NCBI GenBank assembly: GCA_020049775.1
Contig: JAGVLO010000012.1
Location: forward strand, 81,884 to 145,883
Length of the DNA stretch: 64,000 nt
Reading direction: 5' to 3'
From: Alphaproteobacteria bacterium
GTDB taxonomy: Bacteria > Pseudomonadota > Alphaproteobacteria > Rickettsiales > SXRF01
Of the stretch, positions 1 to 8,699 are shown piece by piece. The notes under the pieces are model-generated. The model had not been told where the DNA came from. It did not search any database and was given only the letters and a program-made list of their open reading frames with translations. A program made the translations under genes and the position numbers. How positions within the stretch are numbered: position 1 is the stretch's first letter; each line of letters begins with the position of its first letter.

Positions 1-1
1 T

Positions 2-472
2 GGCAACTCATCTACCGGCAACCTTGTTGTTAGTGTAAGCAAGCCTGCGCAGGCGCGCGTTACCGACCTGAATGATATGGTGGTGCTAGGCTGGGAGATC
101 GGTGACGGAGCTATCTTAATTTCGGATGATATCTGCGTATATTCATCAAGCGCCGGACGCTATCTCGTTAATGCCACAGGCAGCGGTGCTGGCGGCGCAT
201 ACACACTAACCAGGTCCGGCATCAACACTATTGCCTATACCGCTACATGGAATTCTGGTGGCGTCGGCAACCTTGCCAATACAGGTGTAACACTATCCCC
301 CGGCGTTAACACAACGAACCGCACATTAGCAGCCATGGACAGTTCCACCTGCAACGGCACCACCCCTGGCCCCACCGCCCGCCTTATTATACGTGTGACC
401 AACGCCATTATGACCGCCGCCCCCTTCGGGCAATACACCGGAACCATCACCATAATCGCCACCCCAAATTAA
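2..472 (+). CDS. Fimbrial pilin-like subunit, 5' end outside window
   Basis: The reading frame is open from base 2, so the start and signal peptide lie upstream of the window. The visible 156 residues align by eye with the complete paralogue at 878-1432: a strand with 'STGNL', then 'ISDDICVYSS', a Thr/Gly-rich middle, a second Cys in 'STCNG', and a C-terminal 'GQYTGTITI' strand. The two Cys probably form a disulfide. The closing GxYxGxxxx strand resembles subunits of CS1/CFA-I-type fimbriae. The first in-frame ATG (77) falls inside the conserved domain and is unlikely to be the start. Role inferred: a subunit exported through the usher encoded downstream. Confidence 0.7.
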   Translation, partial: GNSSTGNLVVSVSKPAQARVTDLNDMVVLGWEIGDGAILISDDICVYSSSAGRYLVNATGSGAGGAYTLTRSGINTIAYTATWNSGGVGNLANTGVTLSPGVNTTNRTLAAMDSSTCNGTTPGPTARLIIRVTNAIMTAAPFGQYTGTITIIATPN

Positions 473-877
473 TAAACCTGCCCCTTTTGGGCCGCGACCG
501 TCTATTTTTACACTCATAAGTATGATTATATTAGCGCGCAGGTTGCAGAAGATTTGGTTGTATAAATTAATATTTTAAAACATTATTTCATATATCCAAC
601 CTGCCGATGGAATTTATTAAACTGTACTATAATGATATTTTTTAATTTTAATAAAATTTTAGTATATAAACTGTCGGTTTCATTTTAGATAAATTTACCA
701 TTATTAACCTCTAATTAATTAATTTCGCCCACTATGGTTAATAACCCGATGGACCCGTTAGTCTGATATTAGATGTAAACGGTAGTATAAAACGGGTTCA
801 TACCTCTGGAGAGATGTAGAGCGTCTAGTCAGGGAACAAAAAAAGAACAAGAATAAAAATAAAATGGAGGTTTTAAT
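473..877 (+). promoter_or_regulatory. AT-rich leader region before the major pilin gene
   Basis: No gene is supported in these 405 bases. The stretch is clearly more AT-rich than its surroundings. It holds a 7-bp inverted repeat, ACCCGTT at 753-759 and AACGGGT at 791-797, that could be an operator. A textbook Shine-Dalgarno GGAGG lies at 866-870, seven bases before the ATG at 878. A promoter for the pilin gene is expected here, but I could not place a convincing -35/-10 pair. Confidence 0.4.
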
Positions 878-1432
878 ATGAGTAACTTTACAAAACGCCT
901 TAATGCATATGTAGCTGCTGCTGCCCTGGCTTCCAGCACCATCCTGTCAAGCGGTACTGCAATCGCAGCCACACAGGGTACTCTGGGCGCTACATCTACC
1001 GGTACCTTGGATATTACCATTACCAAGGCTGACCAGGCGCAGATCACCTCGATCAACGATATCAACCTTGGCGCGTGGACTATCGCTTCATCGGCACCGA
1101 CTGGCTTTGATGATATTTGCGTGTACACCAGCACAGGTTCTTATGAAGTAACAACCACCAGCGCTAACTTTACCGGCGCGAACTATCGCTTGTATGATGG
1201 TTCTGCAAACTATGTCGTATATACGGTTAGCTGGAACGATGCTACCGGCGGCGGTGGTGCGGCAATGACCCACAACACTGCAATGACCGGCCAGACTGGT
1301 AACAGCGCGAGTGCTACTTGCGGTGGTTCACAGAACGCCAGCGTTCAGGTTGACATTACCAACGTAGCAATGGCCGCAGCAGTTGCCGGTACTTATACCG
1401 ACACGCTGACCATGGTTGTAGCGCCGGAATAA
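878..1432 (+). CDS. Fimbrial major-pilin-like subunit
   Basis: A 184-residue secreted protein. Residues 1 to about 31 form a signal peptide (basic start, Ala-rich core, 'AIA' before the likely cleavage). The mature part is Thr/Ser/Gly/Ala-rich, with Cys in 'FDDICVYTS' and in 'SATCGGS', and ends in 'GTYTDTLTMVV', like the C-terminal strand of CS1/CFA-I-family pilins. It is a paralogue of the proteins at 2-472 and 1476-2018. The very strong ribosome-binding site and the perfect hairpin terminator immediately downstream suggest the most highly expressed subunit, probably the shaft pilin. The family is assigned by pattern and by the neighbouring usher and chaperone, not by alignment. Confidence 0.75.
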   Translation: MSNFTKRLNAYVAAAALASSTILSSGTAIAATQGTLGATSTGTLDITITKADQAQITSINDINLGAWTIASSAPTGFDDICVYTSTGSYEVTTTSANFTGANYRLYDGSANYVVYTVSWNDATGGGGAAMTHNTAMTGQTGNSASATCGGSQNASVQVDITNVAMAAAVAGTYTDTLTMVVAPE

Positions 1433-1460
1433 TAATTCCTTTGACGCTCTTTAGAGTGGG

Positions 1461-1498
1461 GGCTAGCATGGAAACATGCTAGCCCTTTCTTTTGTGTC
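1461..1498 (+). terminator. Intrinsic terminator after pilin gene
   Basis: A perfect 10-bp stem (1461-1470 with 1475-1484) closed by a GAAA tetraloop and followed by a T-rich run. It lies 28 bases after the pilin stop. The 3' arm contains the ATG at 1476 of the next subunit gene, so stem formation would hide that codon. Confidence 0.85.
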
Positions 1499-2018
1499 CA
1501 CTTCCGCAAAGCGCATTTCCTGCCTGTTACTGGCCGCGTCAGTATGCCTTGCATCCAACGACGCAAGTGCCGACCGCGTGCGCATTTCCAACCTTTCTGA
1601 CATGACTGGGCCATCATGGATAGTGGGAGATCCTGCCATCGTTATGGATGTGTTCGTGTGCATATACCGCGAAAACACCACCGGCAGCAACCGTACCTAC
1701 GGCATACGCGGCACCAGTTCGCCCAACAATTTTCGTGTGACCAATGGCGCACAATTTATCACCTACACCGTGCAATGGAATGATGGCGGGGCAGCAAATC
1801 CCGGTGGTGGCACAACAGCAAACATGGTGCATAACACAAAACTCACCAACCGCCAGAACGCACGCATCAATACCGATCTCCCCGTCAACAGCACGGATTG
1901 TAACGGTGGTGCCAGCCCCACTGCGCGTGTACGCGTTACATTTTCCGTAGCGGCCATGGAAGCGGCACGCAGCGGCAACTACACGGGTACGCTGACGTTA
2001 CTCCTTACCTTAACGTAA
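1476..2018 (+). CDS. Fimbrial pilin-like subunit, start inside upstream terminator
   Basis: A 180-residue secreted paralogue of the preceding pilin. The signal peptide includes 'RISCLLLAASVCLASNDASA'. The mature part has the conserved Cys pair ('VFVCIYRE' and 'STDCNGG') and ends with 'GNYTGTLTLLLTLT'. The ATG at 1476 sits in the 3' arm of the upstream terminator hairpin; a GTG at 1494 would also give a good signal peptide and lies outside the hairpin, so the start is uncertain. Either start means expression depends on read-through or on its own promoter, which fits a minor or tip subunit. Role inferred from family and position before the usher. Confidence 0.7.
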   Translation: MLALSFVSTSAKRISCLLLAASVCLASNDASADRVRISNLSDMTGPSWIVGDPAIVMDVFVCIYRENTTGSNRTYGIRGTSSPNNFRVTNGAQFITYTVQWNDGGAANPGGGTTANMVHNTKLTNRQNARINTDLPVNSTDCNGGASPTARVRVTFSVAAMEAARSGNYTGTLTLLLTLT

Positions 2019-2144
2019 ACGCCCCCTGCCCCCGCTAATAAAAAATTTATCTTCTTGCATATATGTTGTGTGACTCTATGCTGAATACGGGAATTTCCTA
2101 CTATATCTTGTTATCCCGTTTGTCTCAATTTGGCACAGGGTGGA

Positions 2145-5100
2145 ATGTCGGTACCGTTTCGAGAGATTACACGCCACCTGCTGATGACCACTTGCGTCAT
2201 GAGTGTAATCCACCCACTCTTCGCGGAAGATAAGCCAGCCCCGACACTCAAGGTCAAGGCCGGCGTACCCAGAGGCTTTGAAGCCTTCGACCAGCCCAAT
2301 GAAACGCTGATAGACCTGTTTTACGGCGGCCTGTATGTCGGTAGTTTCCGCGCTATCTACACGCCAAAAAGCATCCTGTTTGCAACGCCGGAAGACGTCG
2401 TCAGTAAAATTCCTGCCATCAAATATGATGCCATGCCCGCCATCAAAAAAGTCCTTTCCGGGGAGATGCCTACAAACTCACAGCTGACCTGCGCCCGCGT
2501 GCCTGAAGAAGGCTGCGGCAAGCTGACACCCGAAGTAGCGGGTGTCATATTCTACGAAGACCGCTTTGAGGCCGAACTGTTCGTCAACCCCAACTTGCTG
2601 GCAGAGCAGGATTACAGGACGGAAAAAATACTGCCGCCTGCGCCCGATGGTTTTTCAGGCACACATTCACTAAGCGCCAGCGCAACTGGTGCAACTGGTG
2701 CAAAACGCTTTTATTCCATTCTGGACAACTCCACAATTGCCGTTGGCCCTGCGCGTATAAACACACAATTTCTTGCAAATAACGACGCAGAGAGAATCAA
2801 CACCCTGAGTGCCGGCCTCGATAAATGGGGGCTGGATAACCGCGCAGGCTTCCTCGACGGCTTTGGTATGCAGCTGATACCACAAGTGCAGATGACCGGT
2901 CTTTCCACCGCCACCTCGCGCTCCACCAATTTGCTGCTGCGCGAAATTTCAGGCAGCCGTCTATCGCTGTTCCTGCCGAGACGATCGTGGGTAACTATCC
3001 TGTACAAAGACCATGTGTACTCCACCGATTTTTACGAAGCGGGCAATCAAATTCTCAACACCGATGCACTGCCAGAGGGTTCGTATGAAATCACGGTTCG
3101 CATACGCGATCTAAGCGGCGCACAAACAGAAGAAAAAAAATTCTTCACCAAGAATTTTGATATTCCCCCTGCAGAACAGCCCATCTATTTCGGGCAAATC
3201 GGTCTTATCCGTGAGCAGGACGCAGAAGCGCCGTTCTTTCCGCGATTCGGTAAGGGAATGGTCAGCGGCGCTGGCGTTGTCAAGCGACTGGGCGATGACT
3301 TCGGCGTAAATGCCAGCTTTATGACGCTTAAAAATCAGGGCTTCACAGAACTGGGTACGTTTCTGCTATTTCCGCCGAACCAGCAATTACGCCTCACAAC
3401 ATTGCTAAGCTCAGCACAGGACCTTGGTTTTGGAGCCACCTATATCGGCCATATTATGGACGATAAGATTTCCTTCTCCGGTAATGCGCGTACCATTTAT
3501 TCCGGCAAAGAATACGACCGCGACCCTGTTGACCCCATCACAGAAAACCTCAACCAGATATCCGGTACCATCACATTTCAGGTTACGTCCGATGCCAATA
3601 TCGGGTTTTCAGCCGACTACTCCGACACAGAGAGCAGTAAACCGGATTTTTCTGTCGGCCCTACCCTGCGCTATGACCTGTGGCGCGACAATAGCAGCCA
3701 GCTGACATTCACTGCCTTTAGCTCACAGACAAGCGAAGGGTTTGCCAATGGCGCGATGATTAACTACACATTGAGGCTTGGCGGCTTCAACCTAAACAGC
3801 TCAGGCACCGCCGATAGCGGTGGCGGCCAAAGTTCAACACGCACCGGCTCAACCCGCGTTGCTTACGAACATAGCGAAAACCCGGGTGAAATTACGGCGA
3901 TTGCTGCAGAAGCAAACCACGAGACCAAGACTAACACATATGTCACTGATTTAGATCATCGCGGCTCTATGGGTAACGTAAAGCTCATCGGCTCGCAGGC
4001 ACATACTGCAGACGGGATAAATAAATTTTATTCAGGTACCATGTCACTTGGCGTTGCGCATACCACGGAAGATATAACCTGGGGCGGCAATGAACAGAAA
4101 AGCAGCGGTATTATTGTTAAAAACACTGGTAATGCCGACAATGTTCCGATGCGCGTTGTCGTAAACGGCTCTGAGCGCGAAACTTTTAAAACAGGCCGTT
4201 CACAGGCGGTATTCCTGAACCCTTACGACACCTACAAAATATCCGTGGCGCCGGGTGACCCGACAAACCTTGATTACGACCCAAACCCCAAGCGCATTAC
4301 CCTTTATCCCGGCAACATTGTGCCAATGACGTGGGAAATAAATAAAATCCATATCGTACTCGGCCACGTAGTCATGCCCGATGGCACACCGCTGGTAAAC
4401 GCTAAACTGGAACAAGGGCGTAATATCACTGTAACAGACGAAAACGGCATGTTTCAGGGAGAATTGCTAAACCTGGCGAAGGTAACCTTTAAGCGCAATG
4501 CCGAAAAACCGCGTGAGTCCATATTGAAAAACTCGGATGTGTTTGCCACCCTTCCCGCACAAAGCAGCAAGGGTCTTGCAAAATCCGACATGAGTCCTGA
4601 AGAACAGAAAGCCGCCCTCACAGAACTTTACGGTGAAATTCCACCTCTCCCAGAAGGCGCAAGCACTGTTGCGCCAACGCCGCATGATACAGCCCAGCAG
4701 GATATAGCTCCGCCAGAAACCGCGCCATCGGAAACCGCTTCCGCCATACAATGTCAGGCGACGATTGTAAAACCCAGTGAGGTGGATGAATTATGCTCGG
4801 CACTTGCTTCAGAATATCAGCAAGCATGCTTACCGAAAAACGAGCATCATCTATTTGACCAGATTATTGCAAGCGCCATGGCGGCACCCAAAGCCGTCAG
4901 CACGGAAATAACCACAGCGCAGGCAGACATATCGACAGAACCGGAAACGCCGCTTAAACCAGCGGTACATTGCGAAGTAATATTACCTGAAGTAGCTCCC
5001 GTAGCGGGGGTATTCATTTACCCTGAACCGCTCAAATGTGTACCCATCGCAGAAAACACAGATCCTGCCGCACCGGAAAACCCAGCGGATGCACAATCAG

Positions 5101-5786
5101 AAGCGCCCAAAACCACCCGAAACGGCCTCGATAACGAACAGGTAGTTCAGCTTTTTGTGGATGCACGCACGACAACACCGCGTGGGCATCGTGGTAAAAA
5201 ATCCAAGTTGCCCGTGCTGGTTGAACCTGTGATGCCTGTTGATGTCGCAGACCTGCCACTACCTGCAACACCACTGCTGGGCAGCAAAGCCGCTGTAAAA
5301 ATAAGGCCGGCACCCGCCGAACAAGATGAAAATCCCAAGCAAGTTGCCGTACGCACAGAACCAGCTCCCGAAGACCCAATGCCTGCACCCGCAGCATCCT
5401 CTTCTGCGTTACCGGTGCATTACAGTGACGGCGTTGAGGTACAGCTTGGCGCTTTCCGCACACAGCAAAAGGCACTTGAGGTACAGGAAATGCTGATGCA
5501 CAGCTTTGCAGAATTCTCAGGCAAGAAACCTTACATAGTGCGTGTCAATCTCGGCAAGCTCGGGGTGTTTTACCGGTTGAGGGTAAGTGATTTTAGCGAT
5601 AACCGCGAAGCGCGCAATTTCTGCAGCACGCTGACCTCCCGAGGGCAATCATGCTTTATCGCCATAGAAGAAACTCACCTAATGCCTAATAGCGAAAAGC
5701 CTGAAGCGGCGCTAGAATCGGAGAATACATCCGTAGCAGCCACAAACTTATCTGATCATTATATATTGGAGGCAGCAGGAAACTAG
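2145..5786 (+). CDS. Outer-membrane fimbrial usher with C-terminal SPOR domain
   Basis: About 1213 residues, against roughly 850 for usual ushers. The ATG at 2145 gives a signal peptide ending near 'HPLFAED'; an in-frame TTG at 2130 is an alternative. The first ~790 residues match the CS1/CFA-I (TcfC/CooC-like) usher pattern: 'LIDLFYGGLYVGSF', 'SRLSLFLPRRSWVTI', 'LPEGSYEITVRIRD', then a beta-strand-rich barrel, and a carboxypeptidase-regulatory-like plug ('GHVVMPDGTPLVNAKL') near residue 750. A Pro/Ala/Glu-rich linker of about 300 residues follows, with several Cys. Residues ~1095-1170 form a SPOR domain ('VEVQLGAFRTQQKALEVQ', 'YRLRVSDFSDNREARNFC'), a fold that binds denuded septal peptidoglycan. 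The stop overlaps the convergent gene by 4 bases. Confidence 0.85.
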   Translation: MSVPFREITRHLLMTTCVMSVIHPLFAEDKPAPTLKVKAGVPRGFEAFDQPNETLIDLFYGGLYVGSFRAIYTPKSILFATPEDVVSKIPAIKYDAMPAIKKVLSGEMPTNSQLTCARVPEEGCGKLTPEVAGVIFYEDRFEAELFVNPNLLAEQDYRTEKILPPAPDGFSGTHSLSASATGATGAKRFYSILDNSTIAVGPARINTQFLANNDAERINTLSAGLDKWGLDNRAGFLDGFGMQLIPQVQMTGLSTATSRSTNLLLREISGSRLSLFLPRRSWVTILYKDHVYSTDFYEAGNQILNTDALPEGSYEITVRIRDLSGAQTEEKKFFTKNFDIPPAEQPIYFGQIGLIREQDAEAPFFPRFGKGMVSGAGVVKRLGDDFGVNASFMTLKNQGFTELGTFLLFPPNQQLRLTTLLSSAQDLGFGATYIGHIMDDKISFSGNARTIYSGKEYDRDPVDPITENLNQISGTITFQVTSDANIGFSADYSDTESSKPDFSVGPTLRYDLWRDNSSQLTFTAFSSQTSEGFANGAMINYTLRLGGFNLNSSGTADSGGGQSSTRTGSTRVAYEHSENPGEITAIAAEANHETKTNTYVTDLDHRGSMGNVKLIGSQAHTADGINKFYSGTMSLGVAHTTEDITWGGNEQKSSGIIVKNTGNADNVPMRVVVNGSERETFKTGRSQAVFLNPYDTYKISVAPGDPTNLDYDPNPKRITLYPGNIVPMTWEINKIHIVLGHVVMPDGTPLVNAKLEQGRNITVTDENGMFQGELLNLAKVTFKRNAEKPRESILKNSDVFATLPAQSSKGLAKSDMSPEEQKAALTELYGEIPPLPEGASTVAPTPHDTAQQDIAPPETAPSETASAIQCQATIVKPSEVDELCSALASEYQQACLPKNEHHLFDQIIASAMAAPKAVSTEITTAQADISTEPETPLKPAVHCEVILPEVAPVAGVFIYPEPLKCVPIAENTDPAAPENPADAQSEAPKTTRNGLDNEQVVQLFVDARTTTPRGHRGKKSKLPVLVEPVMPVDVADLPLPATPLLGSKAAVKIRPAPAEQDENPKQVAVRTEPAPEDPMPAPAASSSALPVHYSDGVEVQLGAFRTQQKALEVQEMLMHSFAEFSGKKPYIVRVNLGKLGVFYRLRVSDFSDNREARNFCSTLTSRGQSCFIAIEETHLMPNSEKPEAALESENTSVAATNLSDHYILEAAGN

Positions 5787-6325
5787 TTAGGGGACATGAG
5801 TACGGTAATGCTGCCTGCATTTTTCTTTGTGTGAAAGTTCTTCATGAATTCTTTGGGAATTTTTATTGTCAGGCTGGCTTCCGTCACATGCTGGTTACGA
5901 CTGCAAAGCGTCTTGTCCCCAACTGTTCTTTTCACTGTAACCGGCACACCTGGTCTTAAGGGTAATGCGTCGCCACTGCCATTAATGCCGGATGGATTCC
6001 ATTCTATATCGTATTTATTATCTGTCTTTTTGTTTGGTGTAGAGGTGGCATGATCCAACATCACTCGGTAGCCATTTTTCTGGGTGCTATAAACACACGC
6101 AGCCCTTTTCCACATAACATCCGCATCCGATAGCTGGGGTGGTATATACACATCGTCAAGGCCACTTATATGCGCTATGTCCCCTTTGGTAAGCGTTATT
6201 TTGGCTGTTGAACTGTGTTTAACTGAATTCGCGCCAAGGCCAGCGTCATCAGCCATGGGAGGTTTTGTAATAGCCACCACGAGGAACGCTGACAGAACAT
6301 AATATAGTATTGAGCAATACCACAT
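5783..6325 (-). CDS. Divergent pilin-like subunit
   Basis: A 180-residue secreted protein with a hydrophobic leader through 'VLSAFLVVAITKPPMADD'. It shares the layout of the upstream pilins (strand, 'KRAACVYST', middle, 'KTLCSRNQ', C-terminal 'GSITVLMSPN') but is closest to the next gene: both have the pattern T-K-x-[DE]-x-A near the start and 'TEASLxIxIP' before the last strand. It is therefore a second pilin subfamily, on the strand opposite to the usher. It may be a tip adhesin or minor subunit; that is inference. It overlaps the usher stop by 4 bases and no terminator lies between the convergent genes. Confidence 0.6.
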   Translation of the reverse strand: MWYCSILYYVLSAFLVVAITKPPMADDAGLGANSVKHSSTAKITLTKGDIAHISGLDDVYIPPQLSDADVMWKRAACVYSTQKNGYRVMLDHATSTPNKKTDNKYDIEWNPSGINGSGDALPLRPGVPVTVKRTVGDKTLCSRNQHVTEASLTIKIPKEFMKNFHTKKNAGSITVLMSPN

Positions 6326-6490
6326 ATAATTGACACAGCATTAGTGCTGATTATCTATTTTTATTATACGCGTGAAAGATGAATGATTTACTACTTTTTA
6401 ATGGTAAATTAACTAATTTTTAATTAAATGCCACCTTGCCTATTATGCTAATGTGAAATCGTATTATTATAGGGTGCTGCAAATTAGAAA

Positions 6491-7051
6491 TTAGTTGGGA
6501 GCAATTACCACCGTAAGGCTTTCACTGAGATTGCCTTTTTGTGCCATCTGCATTGCATCCTGCGGGATATTGATAACCAAGCTGGCTTCTGTGGCGTTTG
6601 CGGAAGTACCGCACTTACGGGCATCGTCGGCAGTCTGCGAAACCACCAGTGGAACACCCGGTGTAAGGGCTACGTTCGCCGCAGCATTGCTTTCATCTGT
6701 GGAATTCCATGCTACCTGATAGGGAATAACGTTATCACCGCTGGCTATCACGAAATTGCCATCGGCATCTACATTACCATCAGCAGCGATGCGGTAACCG
6801 CCCGCCTGCATTTTGCTGATGCATACAGTACTCTTCCATGTCAGATCTGATCCATTACCATTGCCACTGATTACCATATCAGACACACCACTCATCACTG
6901 CAACTTCTGCCTTGGTGATACCGACCTTGAGGCTACCCATGGACATATCTCCCCTCATGCCATTCATGGCTGCAAACACTGGACTCACATTCATCATGAG
7001 AAGCGCTGCGGCAGTAAGAAGAAGTGAGAAGCTGTTTTTAGACTGTGTCAT
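6491..7051 (-). CDS. Divergent pilin-like subunit
   Basis: A 186-residue secreted protein. I chose ATG 7051 ('MTQSKNSF') over an in-frame TTG at 7072. Signal peptide 'LLLTAAALLMMNVSPVFA'. The mature part has the paired Cys ('WKSTVCISK' and 'ARKCGTS'), 'TEASLVINIP', and ends 'ESLTVVIAPN'. It belongs to the same subfamily as the gene at 5783-6325 and to the same fold as the three rightward pilins. Together with the chaperone gene on the same strand it forms a leftward half of the fimbrial locus. Its exact role in the fibre cannot be read from sequence. Confidence 0.65.
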   Translation of the reverse strand: MTQSKNSFSLLLTAAALLMMNVSPVFAAMNGMRGDMSMGSLKVGITKAEVAVMSGVSDMVISGNGNGSDLTWKSTVCISKMQAGGYRIAADGNVDADGNFVIASGDNVIPYQVAWNSTDESNAAANVALTPGVPLVVSQTADDARKCGTSANATEASLVINIPQDAMQMAQKGNLSESLTVVIAPN

Positions 7052-7395
7052 GGGTGATAATGCTTTCAACAAATGTACCAGTGTATTTGAATAAAATTTT
7101 ATCTATCTGGTAATTCAATATAGCACCTACACCCCATTTTTTGAGTGACACATTTATGACAAATTTTATCTAATTTTTATTGATTTTTTATTATTAAAAA
7201 ACAGCCACTTATTTTGCATTCTTAAAGTTATTTTAACGCGTTATTTTTGGCTATTTTTTCTACTAAAAATACATCATAAAAGATGTATATATATCAGGCG
7301 CTTTTATGCGGCAATTTTCTAACACAGAAAAATAATGTGAATAGCGTCCCTGCTCGAAACAGCAAAAAAGTTAGGATTAAGTCACTAGCTAAGAC
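7052..7395. other. AT-rich intergenic region, chaperone to pilin
   Basis: About 340 bases without a supportable gene, very rich in A and T with several homopolymer runs. It should hold the promoter of the leftward pilin gene at 6491-7051 and the 3' end of the chaperone transcript. I saw no clear terminator hairpin and no RNA gene in it. Confidence 0.4.
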
Positions 7396-8091
7396 TTAGA
7401 ACGATACCTGTTCTGACTTCTTACCGTCCCACACGGTAAATTTAGCCGTGCCACTCAGGTGCGGCAAGGTAACCGTCCATGACTGGCCGGAGTAAATACG
7501 TTCGCCCTGGATTTCTTTACAGTCACCACCAGTAGCATTGCACTGCTCGCCAGTCTGCAGGTAAGCATTCGTGTTACCCTTATTGGTTATGGTAAGCGCG
7601 TTACCCTTGCGTTCAGCAGTCAACTCGATCTTGGGTTCTTTAGGGCGTACAATTACGAGGGCTTCATAACCAACAAGCAATTTGAGTGACAATTGCTGGT
7701 TCTTATCCGGTTCAACACCCTCAATCACCGGTTTAAATACAACGCGGAACACCTGGTCCTGGTCCGTTTGCGGCTTCAAGAGCAGTAAACGGGTTACCTT
7801 CTGAGCATTTGCAGGTAAAACCATCTTATTTGGGGTTACCATTAAGCCTGATTTTTGCGGGTCTGTTACCAGAACGCGCTTTTCGTTTTCTTCCTTGGGA
7901 TTTTCGATAACATAGGTTTCAGCGGCAATGTATTGTGTTTCTTTGCTCATGCTGACCACCTTGACATCGTATTGACGTGGCGAGTCAGGGTTGAAGTCGA
8001 TTATCATGTCGCTAAGTGTAAAGTCAGCGCGTGCCGTAGATACCGTCATCATCAAAAGCGCACAGCTGAAGCCAACAATTTTATTTTTCAT
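7396..8091 (-). CDS. Periplasmic fimbrial chaperone (alternate chaperone-usher type)
   Basis: A 231-residue protein with a signal peptide ending near 'TVSTARA'. Two immunoglobulin-like domains are expected. The first contains 'ADFTLSDMIIDFNPDSPRQ', 'SGLMVTPNKMVLPANAQK' and 'VFRVVFKPV', the pattern of CS1/CFA-I-type (alpha) chaperones in which an edge strand donates to the pilin groove. The second contains 'LTITNKGNTNAYLQTGEQC' and a Cys pair ('EQCNATGGDCKE'). Known family role: it binds nascent pilins in the periplasm, completes their fold and delivers them to the usher. It is the only chaperone in the window and presumably serves all five subunits. Confidence 0.85.
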   Translation of the reverse strand: MKNKIVGFSCALLMMTVSTARADFTLSDMIIDFNPDSPRQYDVKVVSMSKETQYIAAETYVIENPKEENEKRVLVTDPQKSGLMVTPNKMVLPANAQKVTRLLLLKPQTDQDQVFRVVFKPVIEGVEPDKNQQLSLKLLVGYEALVIVRPKEPKIELTAERKGNALTITNKGNTNAYLQTGEQCNATGGDCKEIQGERIYSGQSWTVTLPHLSGTAKFTVWDGKKSEQVSF

Positions 8092-8243
8092 ACGACATCC
8101 CTGAAATTATATATATAAAATATTCACATAGACTGTTAACACATAACATTAACCATGTGCAATTTATAATTGCACTATATGTTGATATATCGGACTTATA
8201 GTGGATTTAATGCCACAGTATAACAGCAAAAAATAAGCAGAAA

Positions 8244-8275
8244 AATAGCCAGCGCCCCCTGGAGCGCTGGCTATT
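8244..8275 (-). terminator. Intrinsic terminator of the EF-hand gene
   Basis: A 12-bp perfect stem (8244-8255 with 8264-8275). Read leftward it is followed by a short T run. It lies 14 bases past the stop of the gene at 8289-8699. Confidence 0.8.
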
Positions 8276-8288
8276 CATCAATATCTAA

Positions 8289-8699
8289 TTAGTTCTTATC
8301 TTTGGAAGTTGTTTTGCTTGATGCGGAAGCAGTCTTAGACTTGCTGGCGTCTTTGGCAGCCTTGTCCTTATCTTTGTTTTCCTTGTCCTTGGCTTCCTTC
8401 GCAGCAGACTTTGCAGCTTGGGCAGCTTTGTGGGCTTCAGCTTGCTTTGCCTGATACGTCTTCACTTCATCAACAACAACTTTGCCGTCTTTGTTAGCAT
8501 CCATCTCAGAAAATTTCTTGTCGTGCGGCATGAGCCACTCTTCTTTAGAAATAGTAGTATCCTTGTTGATATCTAATACTTCAAACATTTTGCCACCTTC
8601 AGGCTTCTTTGCCTTTGCAGCATCTTTAGCTTCTTCCGCAGCCATTGCTGAAGCGGCAAACATTGCCATTACAGCGCTCGCAAAAATAACTTTTTTCAT
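8289..8699 (-). CDS. Secreted EF-hand protein with Lys/Ala-rich tail
   Basis: A 136-residue protein with a clean signal peptide (residues 1-20, 'AMFAASAMA'). Two EF-hand loops follow: 'DINKDTTISKEE' near residues 43-54 and 'DANKDGKVVVDE' near 67-78. Both keep Asp at loop positions 1 and 5-type oxygen donors and Glu at position 12, so calcium binding in the periplasm or outside the cell is likely. The last ~55 residues are low-complexity Lys/Ala/Asp/Ser repeats, probably helical and then disordered. The start has an AGGAG ribosome-binding site. The gene stands alone with its own terminator. A link to the fimbriae is possible only by proximity. Confidence 0.8.
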   Translation of the reverse strand: MKKVIFASAVMAMFAASAMAAEEAKDAAKAKKPEGGKMFEVLDINKDTTISKEEWLMPHDKKFSEMDANKDGKVVVDEVKTYQAKQAEAHKAAQAAKSAAKEAKDKENKDKDKAAKDASKSKTASASSKTTSKDKN

